Source of the DNA: Solobacterium sp.
GTDB lineage: Bacteria; Bacillota_I; Bacilli_A; Erysipelotrichales; Erysipelotrichaceae
Direction of reading: 5' to 3'
DNA: 64,000 bases
Assembly: GCA_017404505.1 (NCBI GenBank)
Contig: JAFRCE010000003.1
Span: 96,999-160,998, forward strand
In this document: piece by piece, positions 26,330-35,418 of the stretch
How the letters are laid out: the number at the start of each line of letters is the position of its first letter
Numbering within the stretch: position 1 is the stretch's first letter
Program-made: the position numbers and the translations under genes
Notes under the pieces: generated by a model
Database searches by the model: none
Told to the model about the DNA's origin: nothing
Seen by the model: the letters and a program-made list of their open reading frames with translations, nothing else

Positions 26330-27309
26330 TTTCTTTTCCCTCCTGAAATATGTTGTTCCTGACTGTAGCGTTCGATTATCTTCTGCACCAGCGGATGTCT
26401 TACGACATCGTCCGGTGTCAGTTCCAGAATCGCGATATCCCGCATGTCCTGCAGGATGCGGGCAGCTTCCACAAGGCCGCTGACCGTGTTGTTGCTGAGA
26501 TCGATCTGCGTGATGTCGCCGGTAATGATCATATGGGAATGGAAGCCCAGTCTGGTCAGAAACATCTTCATCTGCGCAGTGGTCGTGTTCTGTGCTTCAT
26601 CGAGAATCACATAGGCGTCATTCAGCGTGCGGCCGCGCATATAGGCAAGCGGAGCGATTTCGATCGTTCCCCTTTCCATCAGTTTTTCCGTCTGCTCGCC
26701 GCCCAGCGTATCATGCAGGGCATCGTACAACGGCGTCAGATACGGATCGACTTTCTCTTTCAGATCACCGGGCAGGAAGCCGAGATTTTCCCCTGCCTCC
26801 ACCGCCGGCCTGGTCAGTACGATACGTTTGACGTCACCTTTTTTCAAAGCGGAAACGGCTTTGACAACGGCCAGATAGGTTTTGCCGGTACCGGCCGGAC
26901 CGATGGCGAAGACGATGGCGTTTTCATCCATGGCCTTGACAAAGTCCAGTTGTCCGCGGGTCTTTGGAACGATTGCCTTGCCGGACATGGTCCGGCCGAC
27001 AACCTTGGCTGTCATTTCTTCATAGTCAATGTCTTTGTTCTGGCCGATCTGCCGGCAGGCGTAGATCACGTCCTGATCAAGCACCTGCTTTCGGCTTCTG
27101 ACAAGCTGCAGCAGTTTCATCAGCACCCGACGGATCATTTCTGCCTCTTCTTCATCGGCATCGGGAACGATAAAGATACCGTCGCGGTATGAGATCTGAA
27201 GGCCGAAGCATTCACCGAGAATGCGGAGATTACGGTCGGACGAACCGATCAGAATCATCGCTTCGGATTCTTCCAGGCCTTGCAGAGAAAACTTCCTGAT
27301 TTCTTTCAA
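26326..27309 (-). CDS. phoH: PhoH-like ATPase
   Basis: The protein has 327 residues from TTG 27309. It shows the P-loop FAIGPAGTGKTYLA and Walker B AYVILDEAQNTTTAQMK, and the PhoH core THGx-like ending with DDVVRHPLVQKII. PhoH/YbeZ ATPases associate with YbeY and RNA metabolism. TTG 27309 is preceded by AAAGAGG at a good distance; a TTG at 27339 lacks one. A TACAAT box lies about 60 bases upstream. Confidence 0.93.
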   Translation of the reverse strand: MKEIRKFSLQGLEESEAMILIGSSDRNLRILGECFGLQISYRDGIFIVPDADEEEAEMIRRVLMKLLQLVRSRKQVLDQDVIYACRQIGQNKDIDYEEMTAKVVGRTMSGKAIVPKTRGQLDFVKAMDENAIVFAIGPAGTGKTYLAVVKAVSALKKGDVKRIVLTRPAVEAGENLGFLPGDLKEKVDPYLTPLYDALHDTLGGEQTEKLMERGTIEIAPLAYMRGRTLNDAYVILDEAQNTTTAQMKMFLTRLGFHSHMIITGDITQIDLSNNTVSGLVEAARILQDMRDIAILELTPDDVVRHPLVQKIIERYSQEQHISGGKRK

Positions 27310-27459
27310 TGCAAACCTCTTTCTGAATGTACGATTCAAAGGAAACGGCAGGCCGCATTCCTTCTATAGAATTGTAACATCTTTGCCACAAGCGTAAAGA
27401 ATAATACCGAAAAAATCTGTTTCCTACTGTCACTAAAAACACCTGCTTCTTTGCCTGCC

Positions 27460-27490
27460 AGAAGAAAACTCCCGCCGCAGTGACGGGAGT
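27460..27490 (-). terminator. Terminator after PASTA gene
   Basis: ACTCCCG pairs with CGGGAGT and is followed by TTTTCTTC on the minus strand. It ends the surface-protein unit; the phoH promoter lies beyond it. Confidence 0.8.
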
Positions 27491-27601
27491 CTGATCAGAC
27501 TGTTTTTCTCAGTCGCCGTGTTTTTTCCTCAGCATTTCCATATAAGTTTTATGGTTCATTCCACTGATATCATTCGGAGCATCGCGTCTGCGTGCTCGTA
27601 A

Positions 27602-28792
27602 TCAGCGGTTCCACTCTTTGTAGAATTCAAACTGCCAGGTCGTATCATTGAGCGGATAATTGCTGGCGCAGCCCTGGATGTTGGACGGATTGTTCTGCTC
27701 GTTGTCATAATAGCTGATCACGACAGCGCAGCCGGGATATTCGGAATTCATGAAGAGATAAATCGAATCCTCAGTTGGAAACATGCCGGAAGGCAGCGGC
27801 CGCTGCGGACATACGGCAATCACTTCCGGTTCCGGATCCGGTTCTGCCGGTGGCGGGGTTTCTTCCTGCGGCTGTTCCGGTTCGCTATTCACCGGTGTTT
27901 CCTCCGGCTGTTGCTGAGGCACATGCGGTGAAGCCGGTTCTTTTTCTTCGTCTGTCTGCCGGGGTGCGGTTTCTGCCACCGGCGGCGCGCTGGGCGCTGC
28001 GGCGGTTTCCGGTTCTGACGCTGCCGGTTGAGCAGCCGGCGGTGTTTCCGCAGTGTCCTGATAGATGCGGCTGACGACAGTGACGGTGATGCGGTCACCG
28101 GTATGGATCACGGAACCCGGTTCAGCGGAAATGCTGACGATTTTCCCATCCGCTTCCGTTTCGCTTTCCACGAATTCAATATTGAGCGAGATACGGTTTT
28201 CATCCGCCCAGGCCCGGATGTTGTTCAGTGAATAGACGGTAAGATCCGGGACTGTCACTTCCTGCTGCCGTTTCGTATACAGACGCACGGACACGTGGGC
28301 CGAGCGTTTCAGCTTGGCACCGGCAGCCGGTTCCGAGGCGATAAACGCCCCTTCGCTGACGGTGTCATCTTCACTGAATTCATACAGGTATTCAACATGC
28401 AGGAACTTGTTGTCGTCAAACCATTTGCGGATTTCCTTCTCGGTTTTGCCGCTGAAGTCCGGCATTGAGAATTCCACATTCGGATCGGCACCCCGCGAGA
28501 GTGTCACTTTCAGTTTTTCTTCTTCATCCAGCCGTTCGCCGCCGCCCGGATTCTGGGAAAGTACCGCGTCATTGTCGCTGATCTCGTCATAACGGTATGT
28601 GAAGATCAGCCGGTCGCTGCCGATGTTTTCGTCTTTCGCCCATGCTTCGACATCAGCCCGGTACTGACCGGTGAAGTCGGGTATTTCGGTCGACTGGTTG
28701 CTGCGGATCAGCCAGATACTGCCGGCAAGTGCCGCACCTGCGGCAGTGATTCCGATCAGGGCGGTGATCAGTCCTTTTTTCCTGTTTGCCAT
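27602..28792 (-). CDS. Membrane-anchored PASTA-repeat protein
   Basis: From ATG 28792 (GAGGTG upstream) the protein has 396 residues: a short basic N-terminus, one membrane segment (about 9-27), three PASTA-like repeats (starting IPDFTGQY, MPDFSGKT and VPDLTVYS), a Pro/Glu/Ala-rich linker of about 90 residues, and a C-terminal domain with three cysteines (VCPQRP, PGCAVV, QGCASN). PASTA repeats bind muropeptides in PrkC kinases and PBPs; here there is no kinase. The gene starts 12 bases after the secreted glucosaminidase, so both probably act on the wall. The reading frame stays open after the TGA until 27509. Confidence 0.85.
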   Translation of the reverse strand: MANRKKGLITALIGITAAGAALAGSIWLIRSNQSTEIPDFTGQYRADVEAWAKDENIGSDRLIFTYRYDEISDNDAVLSQNPGGGERLDEEEKLKVTLSRGADPNVEFSMPDFSGKTEKEIRKWFDDNKFLHVEYLYEFSEDDTVSEGAFIASEPAAGAKLKRSAHVSVRLYTKRQQEVTVPDLTVYSLNNIRAWADENRISLNIEFVESETEADGKIVSISAEPGSVIHTGDRITVTVVSRIYQDTAETPPAAQPAASEPETAAAPSAPPVAETAPRQTDEEKEPASPHVPQQQPEETPVNSEPEQPQEETPPPAEPDPEPEVIAVCPQRPLPSGMFPTEDSIYLFMNSEYPGCAVVISYYDNEQNNPSNIQGCASNYPLNDTTWQFEFYKEWNR

Positions 28793-28803
28793 GGCACACC
28801 TCG

Positions 28804-31800
28804 TCATTCGATATCCAGAAGGATCCGTCTTCTGGTATCTGTCGTAAACAATTCATAGGAATGATCGGCCGATGCGGAACTGATCTGATCATCCTGGAGA
28901 CTGTAGATCTCGAAGAGATCGTGACAGGTATCGGTATCGATACTCAGATAGATACGGTATAACCCGTTCGGAAGATCCTTCAGATCCGCTTCCACCGTGA
29001 AGGAGGCTCTCGACATGTCATTCATCAGATTCATGTATTTGCTGTAATCATAATCACTGTTTCTCTCTTCCGCCTCATACGGACCATAGACCGTGCCGCT
29101 TTCATCCTGCAACCATAACTGATACTGCGGATCGGTTTCTTTGTTGTGATCGGTTCCGTACATGAAGGCGAAGCCGTCCAGTTTCAGAATTTCTTCTTCA
29201 ACCGTCAGTGAATTGTAGCCAAAGCGGGAGATCATCCGGGAAGGCCGGCGGATGGCTGTCATATCCAGTTTCTGGTATTCAACCGAGATTTCCAGACGGT
29301 AATGAGAGAGCGGATTGGTGAAGAAATGTACCTTCTGTCCCAGTTCGTTCTCGACCGTGTAATCCGCTTCCAGAGACGTGAAGATGGCGCCTTCACCGAT
29401 CCGGCCGCTGTTATTGGTGCGGATCCGGATATAGTAACTGCCCTCCGGTATCGTCAGCAGCGGGATCTTCGCGGCGAAGCCGACTGCTTCATAATCGGTG
29501 CGGCCGCCCTGCATCAGGTGATCATAATCATTTGTTTCCGCCGGCAGAGTGATTTCTTCTCCGGTTTCGGTATTGACGAGAATGAGGGCATGGGCAACGG
29601 AGCCGTTCAGCTTCGCGTCTTTGCCGACAAAGAACGCCATGCCGTTCAGTTCCACTTCCTGATTTTCGTTAAGAGTGATCGAATCGACGCCTCGCAGCAT
29701 ATTCGCATCGTCCGGCAGCAGGATATAATTGCCGTCCTGATCGAGACGCTGCTCCAGCTCGGCACTGACTGGATCGGCCGGAACTGTTTCCGGAAGCGCT
29801 TCTTCGATGTTTTCTTCTTTTTCTTCTGTCTGTTCTGTTTCCTGAGCCGGCGCTTCTTCCGGCGTTTCTTTTTCTTCCGGCGTTACGGCTTCTTCCGCCG
29901 GTTCTTTCTCTTCCGCCGGCACAGTTTCTTCAGCCGGATCGACGACACAGGCGTTTCCTTCCAGGTGTTCCCCTTCTTCGCAGCGGATCGGACTGACTTC
30001 CAGACGGACGAAATTCTGATCATCCAGTACGAAGTGATAGAGTTTGCTGTTCATCTTCATGTCTTCCGGCACATCACTGCCGGTGATATAGAACCAGCTG
30101 CTGTAATCGGAAAGACGGCTGTAGGAATAGGTGCTGCGGAAGTAATAGATGCCGGCCGGCAGTTCCGAAAGATCGGAAGACGCTGTCTGCCAGCGTACGA
30201 TGTCCTTCCCTTCCGTGCTGACGGATGTATTCAGTGTCATGACAGGCTTCAGGGAAGCATCGACCAGTTCGTTGACGACACTGATCTGATTGTCCTCGCT
30301 CAGCCAGATACCGGGCCGGTAGGAGGAACCGCTGAACGTCACCGCCGGACCCTTCCAGATCAGATCCGTGCTTGTTTCCACTCTTGGTCCGCTTGGCACC
30401 AGGCCGGCATTGACCGATTCGGACACGATGGTCAGATCCGTCTTCCGCCAGTAGCCGACACTGTTTTCCCAGTCGTAAGGACGGGCGTCCGATACGGAGA
30501 AGACACGGTGGATCCCGCCGTTTACGATCGGGTTGGTGCACTGTGTCTTGTACCAGTCACCGTTTTCGGAAAGAACGACGACCATCGGATAGGACTGATA
30601 GGTACGGCCGGCGGAAGAAAGGTCATAATCCTTTTTTCCGTCTGCCTGGAACGATGCGAAGACACCAAGGCTTCTGACATAGCCAAGGGTTTCCTTGTTC
30701 AGATCCGTCAGATTGCCGTTGAACTGGTTGGCGGTTTTATCAATACGATAGGCAATCGCCGCGATATCGAGACCCCAGTAAACGGCCGAGCAGTATTTGA
30801 CGTTCAGACCGTTGCCCTTGTTGCCGAGCATGGAACCGTAGAAACGCCAGTCGTCCATGTCCAGATAACCGGCCAGATTGGTCGCCATCTGGGTCATGAT
30901 GCCGTCTTTGACACTGCTGAAGGAAGCAGCCTGGGAAATGTCGGAATCGTATGCCTTCCATCCGAAGAAATTATTTTTCGTCTGGGCAATGTAGCTGGTG
31001 CCATGACCTGATTCCAGGCATGCCATGGCATACGTCAGCAAAGCATTGACCCCATACTGGTTCTGGCCGTCTATGAAGGCCTGGCCGTTGCCGCGCAGTT
31101 TGGATGAGCTGGAAACACCGGCGTCATTCAGATAATTGTCGTACGCGGAGGCAGGAATCGAAGAACGGGAACGCAGCGGCAGAAACTGATAATAGATGAA
31201 GTATTCACCGGCAAAATCATGAAAAGCCATATCATAGTAATAATGTATGGCGTCATAGCTGTAATATGTTCTGCCGGTTTCCATCCATTCGGCAGCCGGA
31301 AGGACCGTGTAAGTGTCAAACGGTTCCGGAGCGCCGCTCGCGGCTGATGAATATCCGGAGTAAGAACGGAAGACCATGTCTTTGTAGTTGCCGTTCTGTA
31401 TAACTTCGAATGAATTCATGGATGGCCGCAGCCAGTATGGCTGTTCAGGAGTATTGTAGTAACATTCATTGCCGCCCATCAGGACCGGCTGGTTCATCTT
31501 GAAAAAACGGACAGGAACGAGGTCGACATCCTTGAGATTCACATAACCGTCAAAACCGTTGAGATTGACCCTCACGCTTCCTTCCCCGCTGCCGTTGTAG
31601 GAAATCGTGTCGTAGTAAGCCATCGGCACATGCTGGTAGGAATACGTCGTCGCGCCGGAGGAGCCGAGATCGGAACGGGAGAAATAATACATCATGGTAC
31701 TGCCGGAACGGAACGGATAGGCATATGCCGTGCCGCTGTTCATGGCGATGATCCTGGTCTGTGAGTAGCTGCCGGCATGACGAACAACACCGTCGTCAGA

Positions 31801-32022
31801 CAGTGTCTTCATAACCGCCAAAGCGGAAGAATAGTCATTATAGCAGCCGACTGTATCAAAACCGCCGGATTGATTCACATTATCAACTTCATACGCCGCA
31901 CAGGCCATGGGATAAAAGCCTTTGTCTTCTTTCGCCTGTATCGTGATCATGCTTTCACTGACAACAGGAAGAAGTGTGCATGCGAGGGCAAGCACAACCA
32001 AAAGCCTATTGATTATTTTCAT
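28804..32022 (-). CDS. Large secreted glucosaminidase-domain wall hydrolase
   Basis: The 1072-residue protein has a signal peptide (LLVVLALACTLLPVVS), an N-terminal region with a SPOR-like or SH3-like feel, then a glucosaminidase domain near residues 300-410 with LTYAMACLESGHGTSYIA and NNFFGWKAYDSD; the Glu of LESGHG is the likely catalytic residue. A Glu/Pro-rich spacer (about 720-790) separates it from a tail of about 280 residues, rich in beta strands and Tyr. There is no sortase or choline-binding anchor. It is flanked by a lipoprotein and a PASTA protein in one unit. It probably cleaves GlcNAc-MurNAc bonds of peptidoglycan. Confidence 0.85.
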   Translation of the reverse strand: MKIINRLLVVLALACTLLPVVSESMITIQAKEDKGFYPMACAAYEVDNVNQSGGFDTVGCYNDYSSALAVMKTLSDDGVVRHAGSYSQTRIIAMNSGTAYAYPFRSGSTMMYYFSRSDLGSSGATTYSYQHVPMAYYDTISYNGSGEGSVRVNLNGFDGYVNLKDVDLVPVRFFKMNQPVLMGGNECYYNTPEQPYWLRPSMNSFEVIQNGNYKDMVFRSYSGYSSAASGAPEPFDTYTVLPAAEWMETGRTYYSYDAIHYYYDMAFHDFAGEYFIYYQFLPLRSRSSIPASAYDNYLNDAGVSSSSKLRGNGQAFIDGQNQYGVNALLTYAMACLESGHGTSYIAQTKNNFFGWKAYDSDISQAASFSSVKDGIMTQMATNLAGYLDMDDWRFYGSMLGNKGNGLNVKYCSAVYWGLDIAAIAYRIDKTANQFNGNLTDLNKETLGYVRSLGVFASFQADGKKDYDLSSAGRTYQSYPMVVVLSENGDWYKTQCTNPIVNGGIHRVFSVSDARPYDWENSVGYWRKTDLTIVSESVNAGLVPSGPRVETSTDLIWKGPAVTFSGSSYRPGIWLSEDNQISVVNELVDASLKPVMTLNTSVSTEGKDIVRWQTASSDLSELPAGIYYFRSTYSYSRLSDYSSWFYITGSDVPEDMKMNSKLYHFVLDDQNFVRLEVSPIRCEEGEHLEGNACVVDPAEETVPAEEKEPAEEAVTPEEKETPEEAPAQETEQTEEKEENIEEALPETVPADPVSAELEQRLDQDGNYILLPDDANMLRGVDSITLNENQEVELNGMAFFVGKDAKLNGSVAHALILVNTETGEEITLPAETNDYDHLMQGGRTDYEAVGFAAKIPLLTIPEGSYYIRIRTNNSGRIGEGAIFTSLEADYTVENELGQKVHFFTNPLSHYRLEISVEYQKLDMTAIRRPSRMISRFGYNSLTVEEEILKLDGFAFMYGTDHNKETDPQYQLWLQDESGTVYGPYEAEERNSDYDYSKYMNLMNDMSRASFTVEADLKDLPNGLYRIYLSIDTDTCHDLFEIYSLQDDQISSASADHSYELFTTDTRRRILLDIE

Positions 32023-32034
32023 TCATATATTCCC

Positions 32035-33030
32035 CTATTCAAGGTTAACGTTTACGGTGATCCAGGTATCGCTGTCCTGCAGTTTCAGATTCAGGGTGCC
32101 GGTGAAACTGATCTCGTCCTCGGCAAAGCCGTAGGTCTCAAAGAAGAGATAGCCGGTTTCCCTGTCACTGATCGGATGCGCGATCATATTGGATAATTTG
32201 GTGGAACGGATGTTTGCGGGCATCGCACGGATTGACTCCGTCGTGCCGTATGGGATAAATTCGGCGGATTCGACAACGATCGTGTCGCCCCAGAGAGATA
32301 CAGCTTCCACCTGCATTGCGAAAACCCGTTCGTATGACGGGATGGTATATGGCACCTGGGTGCCGTCTTCAGCGACTTCATAGAATCTTTCCCCGCTCAT
32401 ATCCCGGGCGCTGCTGACTTTCATCTGATACGTGCGTCCGTCGGTGATGACATCGTTCGTCTCATAATAGAGCGGCTGGGAATCGCTGATGACATTTTCT
32501 TTCAGTTCAAACTTCATTTCTTCATTGCTGCCGAAGTCACACAGCAGAGAAATACTTTCCCTGGCAGTATCCTTAACGGGAATGAAGATGTTGGCATCGT
32601 ACTCTTCTTTTGAAGAGACCAGGGAGAACCAGACGTTCTGCCGGCCGAGGTAGTACGATTTCTTTTCCAGTTCATTCACATAACCGCTGACTTCATTGAG
32701 GAGGATCCCCTCGCTGGTGCGGAAATGGGAAAGCGGAATATTGGTCGGTTTGCCAGCCGTAACATGCACGCGTGCTATCACAAAGGCAAAAGAAAGATCT
32801 TCCAGACGATAACAGTCATAATCGATCAGTGAAACGCGGACACTGTCAAGATCGCCTGTCGGTTCCGGTTTTGTCTCTGAGCCCTGTCCATTCATTACAG
32901 GCTGCAGAACGGTTTCTTCGTCACCTTCTGATGAGAAAAAACCAAAGGAGGAACAGCCGCCGGTCATAACTGCCAGTAAAAGAATAATGATGGTTATTAA
33001 TTTACTGACTGCGTGTTTTCCCTGCTTCAA
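32035..33030 (-). CDS. Lipoprotein of the surface module, unknown function
   Basis: The 331-residue protein has a signal peptide and the lipobox MTGGC at about residue 25. The mature part is beta-rich with VRVSLIDYDCYRLEDLSF and the C-terminal FTGTLNLKLQDSD. I recognise no domain. It starts at TTG 33030, with AGGAGG seven bases upstream; an ATG inside this site is in another frame. It ends 12 bases before the glucosaminidase gene, so it is the first gene of the module and has a TATAAT-like box upstream. Confidence 0.8.
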   Translation of the reverse strand: MKQGKHAVSKLITIIILLLAVMTGGCSSFGFFSSEGDEETVLQPVMNGQGSETKPEPTGDLDSVRVSLIDYDCYRLEDLSFAFVIARVHVTAGKPTNIPLSHFRTSEGILLNEVSGYVNELEKKSYYLGRQNVWFSLVSSKEEYDANIFIPVKDTARESISLLCDFGSNEEMKFELKENVISDSQPLYYETNDVITDGRTYQMKVSSARDMSGERFYEVAEDGTQVPYTIPSYERVFAMQVEAVSLWGDTIVVESAEFIPYGTTESIRAMPANIRSTKLSNMIAHPISDRETGYLFFETYGFAEDEISFTGTLNLKLQDSDTWITVNVNLE

Positions 33031-33104
33031 TTACCATCCTCCTATTATGTTAATTATACTTGAATATTCACAATCCGCAACGAACATTTACAGAAGGACA
33101 GACA

Positions 33105-33145
33105 GAAAAAAAACCGGTCTTCCCTGCTGGAAACCGGTCTTCGGA
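33105..33145 (-). terminator. ffh terminator
   Basis: Two ACCGGT blocks (33113-33118 and 33133-33138) pair through a bulged stem and are followed by eight T residues on the minus strand, right after the ffh stop. Confidence 0.7.
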
Positions 33146-34570
33146 TCAGAACTTCATTTTGTTTCTTTTCGCCATGGCCTGGAAGCGCGGATCGTTCATC
33201 ATCTGCTGCATGTTCGGATTCGCGTTCATCATCTTTTCCAGGTTCTCTTCATTGAGGCCGCCGTTCTTCTGCATGGCGCCAAGTCTGTCCATGGTCTTTT
33301 TGACTTTGCTGAACTGATTGATCAGCTTGTTGACTTCATTGACGGAAGTGCCGCTGCCGGCCGCCACGCGCTTTTTCATACTGCCGCGCATTTTCTCCGG
33401 ATGGGCTCTTTCGTACGGGGTCATCGACTGGATGATCGCCTTGACATGTTTCATGGCGTCACCGGCTTTCACGTCGTCGATCATGCCGGCGTACTGGTTC
33501 ATGCCCGGCAGCATCTTCATGATGCCGCCCAGCGGTCCCAGTTTCTGGATCTGCTCGAACTGCTTCAGCATGTCATCCATCGTGAACTGACCGTTCATCA
33601 TCCGTTCCGCCATGCGCTCGGCTTCTTCCATGTCCATCTTTTCCTGGGCTTTTTCGACCAGGGAAACGACATCGCCCATGCCGAGGATGCGGTCCGCCAT
33701 ACGGTCCGGATGGAAGACGCCCATATCGTCGAGTTTTTCGCCTTCACCGACGAACTTGACCGGCACGTTGGTGATCTTCTTGACCGAAAGCACACCACCG
33801 CCTCGGGAGTCACCGTCAAACTTGGTGACGACAAGGCCGGTCAGCGGCAATGCTTCCTTAAAGGCCTGCGCGACGTTGACGATATCCTGGCCGGTCATGG
33901 CATCGACGGTCAGAAGGATCTCGTCCGGGTGCACGTTGGCGTTGATGACCTGCAGTTCCTCCATCAGTTCCTCATCGATGTGCAGACGGCCTGCCGTATC
34001 GATGAATACGGTGTCATAGCCGTTTTCTTCGGCATAGATCATGCCTCGGCCGACGGTTTCCTTGGCGCTCTTTTCCACGCCGAGGGTATAGACATCGACG
34101 CCGATTTCCTCACCGAGTGTCTGCAGCTGTTCAATTGCAGCCGGACGGATGACGTCGGCGGCGATCATCAGGCACTTGCGGCCATGTTTTTCCTTGGCGA
34201 TCTTGGCGATCTTCGCCACGCTGGTCGTCTTACCGGTACCCTGCAGACCCACCAGCATGATCACGGTCATGCCGTCTTCCTTGTAATGCAGGCCGCCGTC
34301 TTCATCACCTAACAGGGTAATGATCTGATCATGAACGATCTTGACGAGCTGCTGGCCAGGTTCCACGCTGTTGAGAACGTCCTCGCCTCTGGCCTTCTCC
34401 CGGATCTCTTCCAGAAACTGTTTGACGATCCGGTAGTTTACATCCGCTTCCAGAAGAGCCAGACGCACTTCCTTCAGCATATCTTCCATGTTCGCGTCGG
34501 TCAGTGTGCCCTTGCCGGCCACGTTGCGCATCGCATGGTTCAGTCTTTCGCTTAATGAATCAAATGCCAT
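33146..34570 (-). CDS. ffh: Signal recognition particle protein Ffh
   Basis: The 474-residue protein has the NG GTPase domain with GLQGTGKTTSVAKIA, DTAGRLHID and TKFDGDSRGGG, followed by a methionine-rich M domain ending MNANPNMQQMMNDPRF. It binds signal peptides and 4.5S RNA to target proteins to the membrane. A GAGAGG ribosome binding site precedes ATG 34570. No ylxM gene is adjacent, unlike many Firmicutes. Confidence 0.98.
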   Translation of the reverse strand: MAFDSLSERLNHAMRNVAGKGTLTDANMEDMLKEVRLALLEADVNYRIVKQFLEEIREKARGEDVLNSVEPGQQLVKIVHDQIITLLGDEDGGLHYKEDGMTVIMLVGLQGTGKTTSVAKIAKIAKEKHGRKCLMIAADVIRPAAIEQLQTLGEEIGVDVYTLGVEKSAKETVGRGMIYAEENGYDTVFIDTAGRLHIDEELMEELQVINANVHPDEILLTVDAMTGQDIVNVAQAFKEALPLTGLVVTKFDGDSRGGGVLSVKKITNVPVKFVGEGEKLDDMGVFHPDRMADRILGMGDVVSLVEKAQEKMDMEEAERMAERMMNGQFTMDDMLKQFEQIQKLGPLGGIMKMLPGMNQYAGMIDDVKAGDAMKHVKAIIQSMTPYERAHPEKMRGSMKKRVAAGSGTSVNEVNKLINQFSKVKKTMDRLGAMQKNGGLNEENLEKMMNANPNMQQMMNDPRFQAMAKRNKMKF

Positions 34571-34635
34571 ATCAGTATCCTCTCACTGGCAATATTCTAT
34601 CACACTCTGCTCTTTTGTCAGCCTGTACATACAAC

Positions 34636-34663
34636 GGAAAAGAAGCCTGCATACACAGGCTTC
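34636..34663 (-). terminator. ssb terminator
   Basis: GAAGCCTG pairs with CAGGCTTC around a six-base loop, followed by TTTTCC on the minus strand. Confidence 0.8.
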
Positions 34664-34681
34664 CGGCAGTAGGGATATCTG

Positions 34682-35002
34682 TCAGCCCTGGGGAATATAG
34701 CTGACTTTTTCCGCAAATATCTCGCAATTGTACCAGGTGCGGCCGTCTTCTCTTTCAAAAGGTGTCGACTGCATCCTTCCCCGGACCGCGACAATGGAGC
34801 CGGGTGAGCACATCTGGGCGCATTCCTCGGCAATACCGCGCCACAGAAAGATACGGAACACGTCATGGCTCACACTTCCGTTTTCATTGCGGAACGGCCG
34901 CTCGGTTTCCAAAAGAAGCGTTGCCATCGTCGTTCCTTTCGAACTCATTGTGACTTCCGGTTTTTCTTTGACTCTGCCTACGAGTACACAGCTTGTTAAC
35001 AT
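34682..35002 (-). CDS. Single-stranded DNA-binding protein, short form
   Basis: The 106-residue protein has the SSB OB fold (VLVGRVKEKPEV, ATLLLETERPFRNENG, GSIVAVRGRMQS, CEIFAEKVSYI). It ends right after the OB fold without an acidic C-terminal tip, as in SsbB-like or specialised SSBs, so it may not be the main replicative SSB. An AGGAGG site precedes ATG 35002. It is a single-gene unit between ffh and the FeoB-associated gene. Confidence 0.88.
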   Translation of the reverse strand: MLTSCVLVGRVKEKPEVTMSSKGTTMATLLLETERPFRNENGSVSHDVFRIFLWRGIAEECAQMCSPGSIVAVRGRMQSTPFEREDGRTWYNCEIFAEKVSYIPQG

Positions 35003-35076
35003 TCATCTTCCTCCTGTCGCCATCATTCTGTCGCGATCCCAGAACAGATACAAATGATGGAATCTGCTTTCGTCAT

Positions 35077-35112
35077 GAAAAAAGGACAGATATTGTTGAT
35101 GATATCTGCCCT
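35077..35112 (-). terminator. Terminator of FeoB-associated gene
   Basis: AGGGCAGATAT pairs with ATATCTGTCCT and is followed by TTTTTT on the minus strand. Confidence 0.8.
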
Positions 35113-35137
35113 CTTCGCTCATATGATACAAGTTTGA

Positions 35138-35344
35138 TCAGCTGATATGGAAAAAAGCCTTCAGCTTGCGGCGCCGGGCAGCAGCCCGCTGCGCTTTTCT
35201 GACATCGCCCACCCATTTGCAGGATGTTCCGCAGGAAGAACAGCTGCCGCTGCAGTCTTCCAGGCCATGGCTGGCAAGATAGCGGACATCGAGAATGACG
35301 ACTGCGATGACGATCAGCAGTATGATCCATGAAGCAAAATTCAT
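35138..35344 (-). CDS. FeoB-associated Cys-rich membrane protein
   Basis: The 68-residue protein has one N-terminal membrane helix (WIILLIVIAVVILDVRYL), then the cysteine cluster CSGSCSSCGTSCKW and a basic tail, which is the FeoB_associated pattern. Such proteins usually sit next to feoB, but no feo gene is in this window. A GGGAGG ribosome binding site precedes ATG 35344. Upstream are a TTGACA/TACAAT promoter and the palindrome shared with the HMA/ZIP unit, consistent with iron- or manganese-dependent control. Confidence 0.85.
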   Translation of the reverse strand: MNFASWIILLIVIAVVILDVRYLASHGLEDCSGSCSSCGTSCKWVGDVRKAQRAAARRRKLKAFFHIS

Positions 35345-35364
35345 CTCTTCTTCCTCCCTGTTTT

Positions 35365-35392
35365 ATTGTAAGGGAACCGTCATGATTGTCAA
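35365..35392 (-). promoter_or_regulatory. Promoter of FeoB-associated gene
   Basis: A perfect TTGACA (35387-35392) and TACAAT (35365-35370) are 16 bases apart on the minus strand. The shared palindrome abuts the upstream side of the -35 box. Confidence 0.75.
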
Positions 35393-35407
35393 TTAGTTTA
35401 ATCTAAC
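35392..35407 (-). promoter_or_regulatory. Palindromic operator upstream of FeoB-associated gene
   Basis: Read on the minus strand the site is GTTAGATTAAACTAAT, matching 14 of 16 bases of the site at 5838-5853. It touches the -35 box of the gene's promoter. Confidence 0.6.
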
Positions 35408-35418
35408 TCAGACACAGA

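Noticed and set aside
29302..31011. Plus-strand open frame (569 codons) opposite the glucosaminidase gene
   Set aside because: It is antisense to a signal-peptide-bearing gene and shows no domain of its own.
32987..34312. Plus-strand open frame (441 codons) opposite ffh
   Set aside because: It is antisense to ffh, which is complete.
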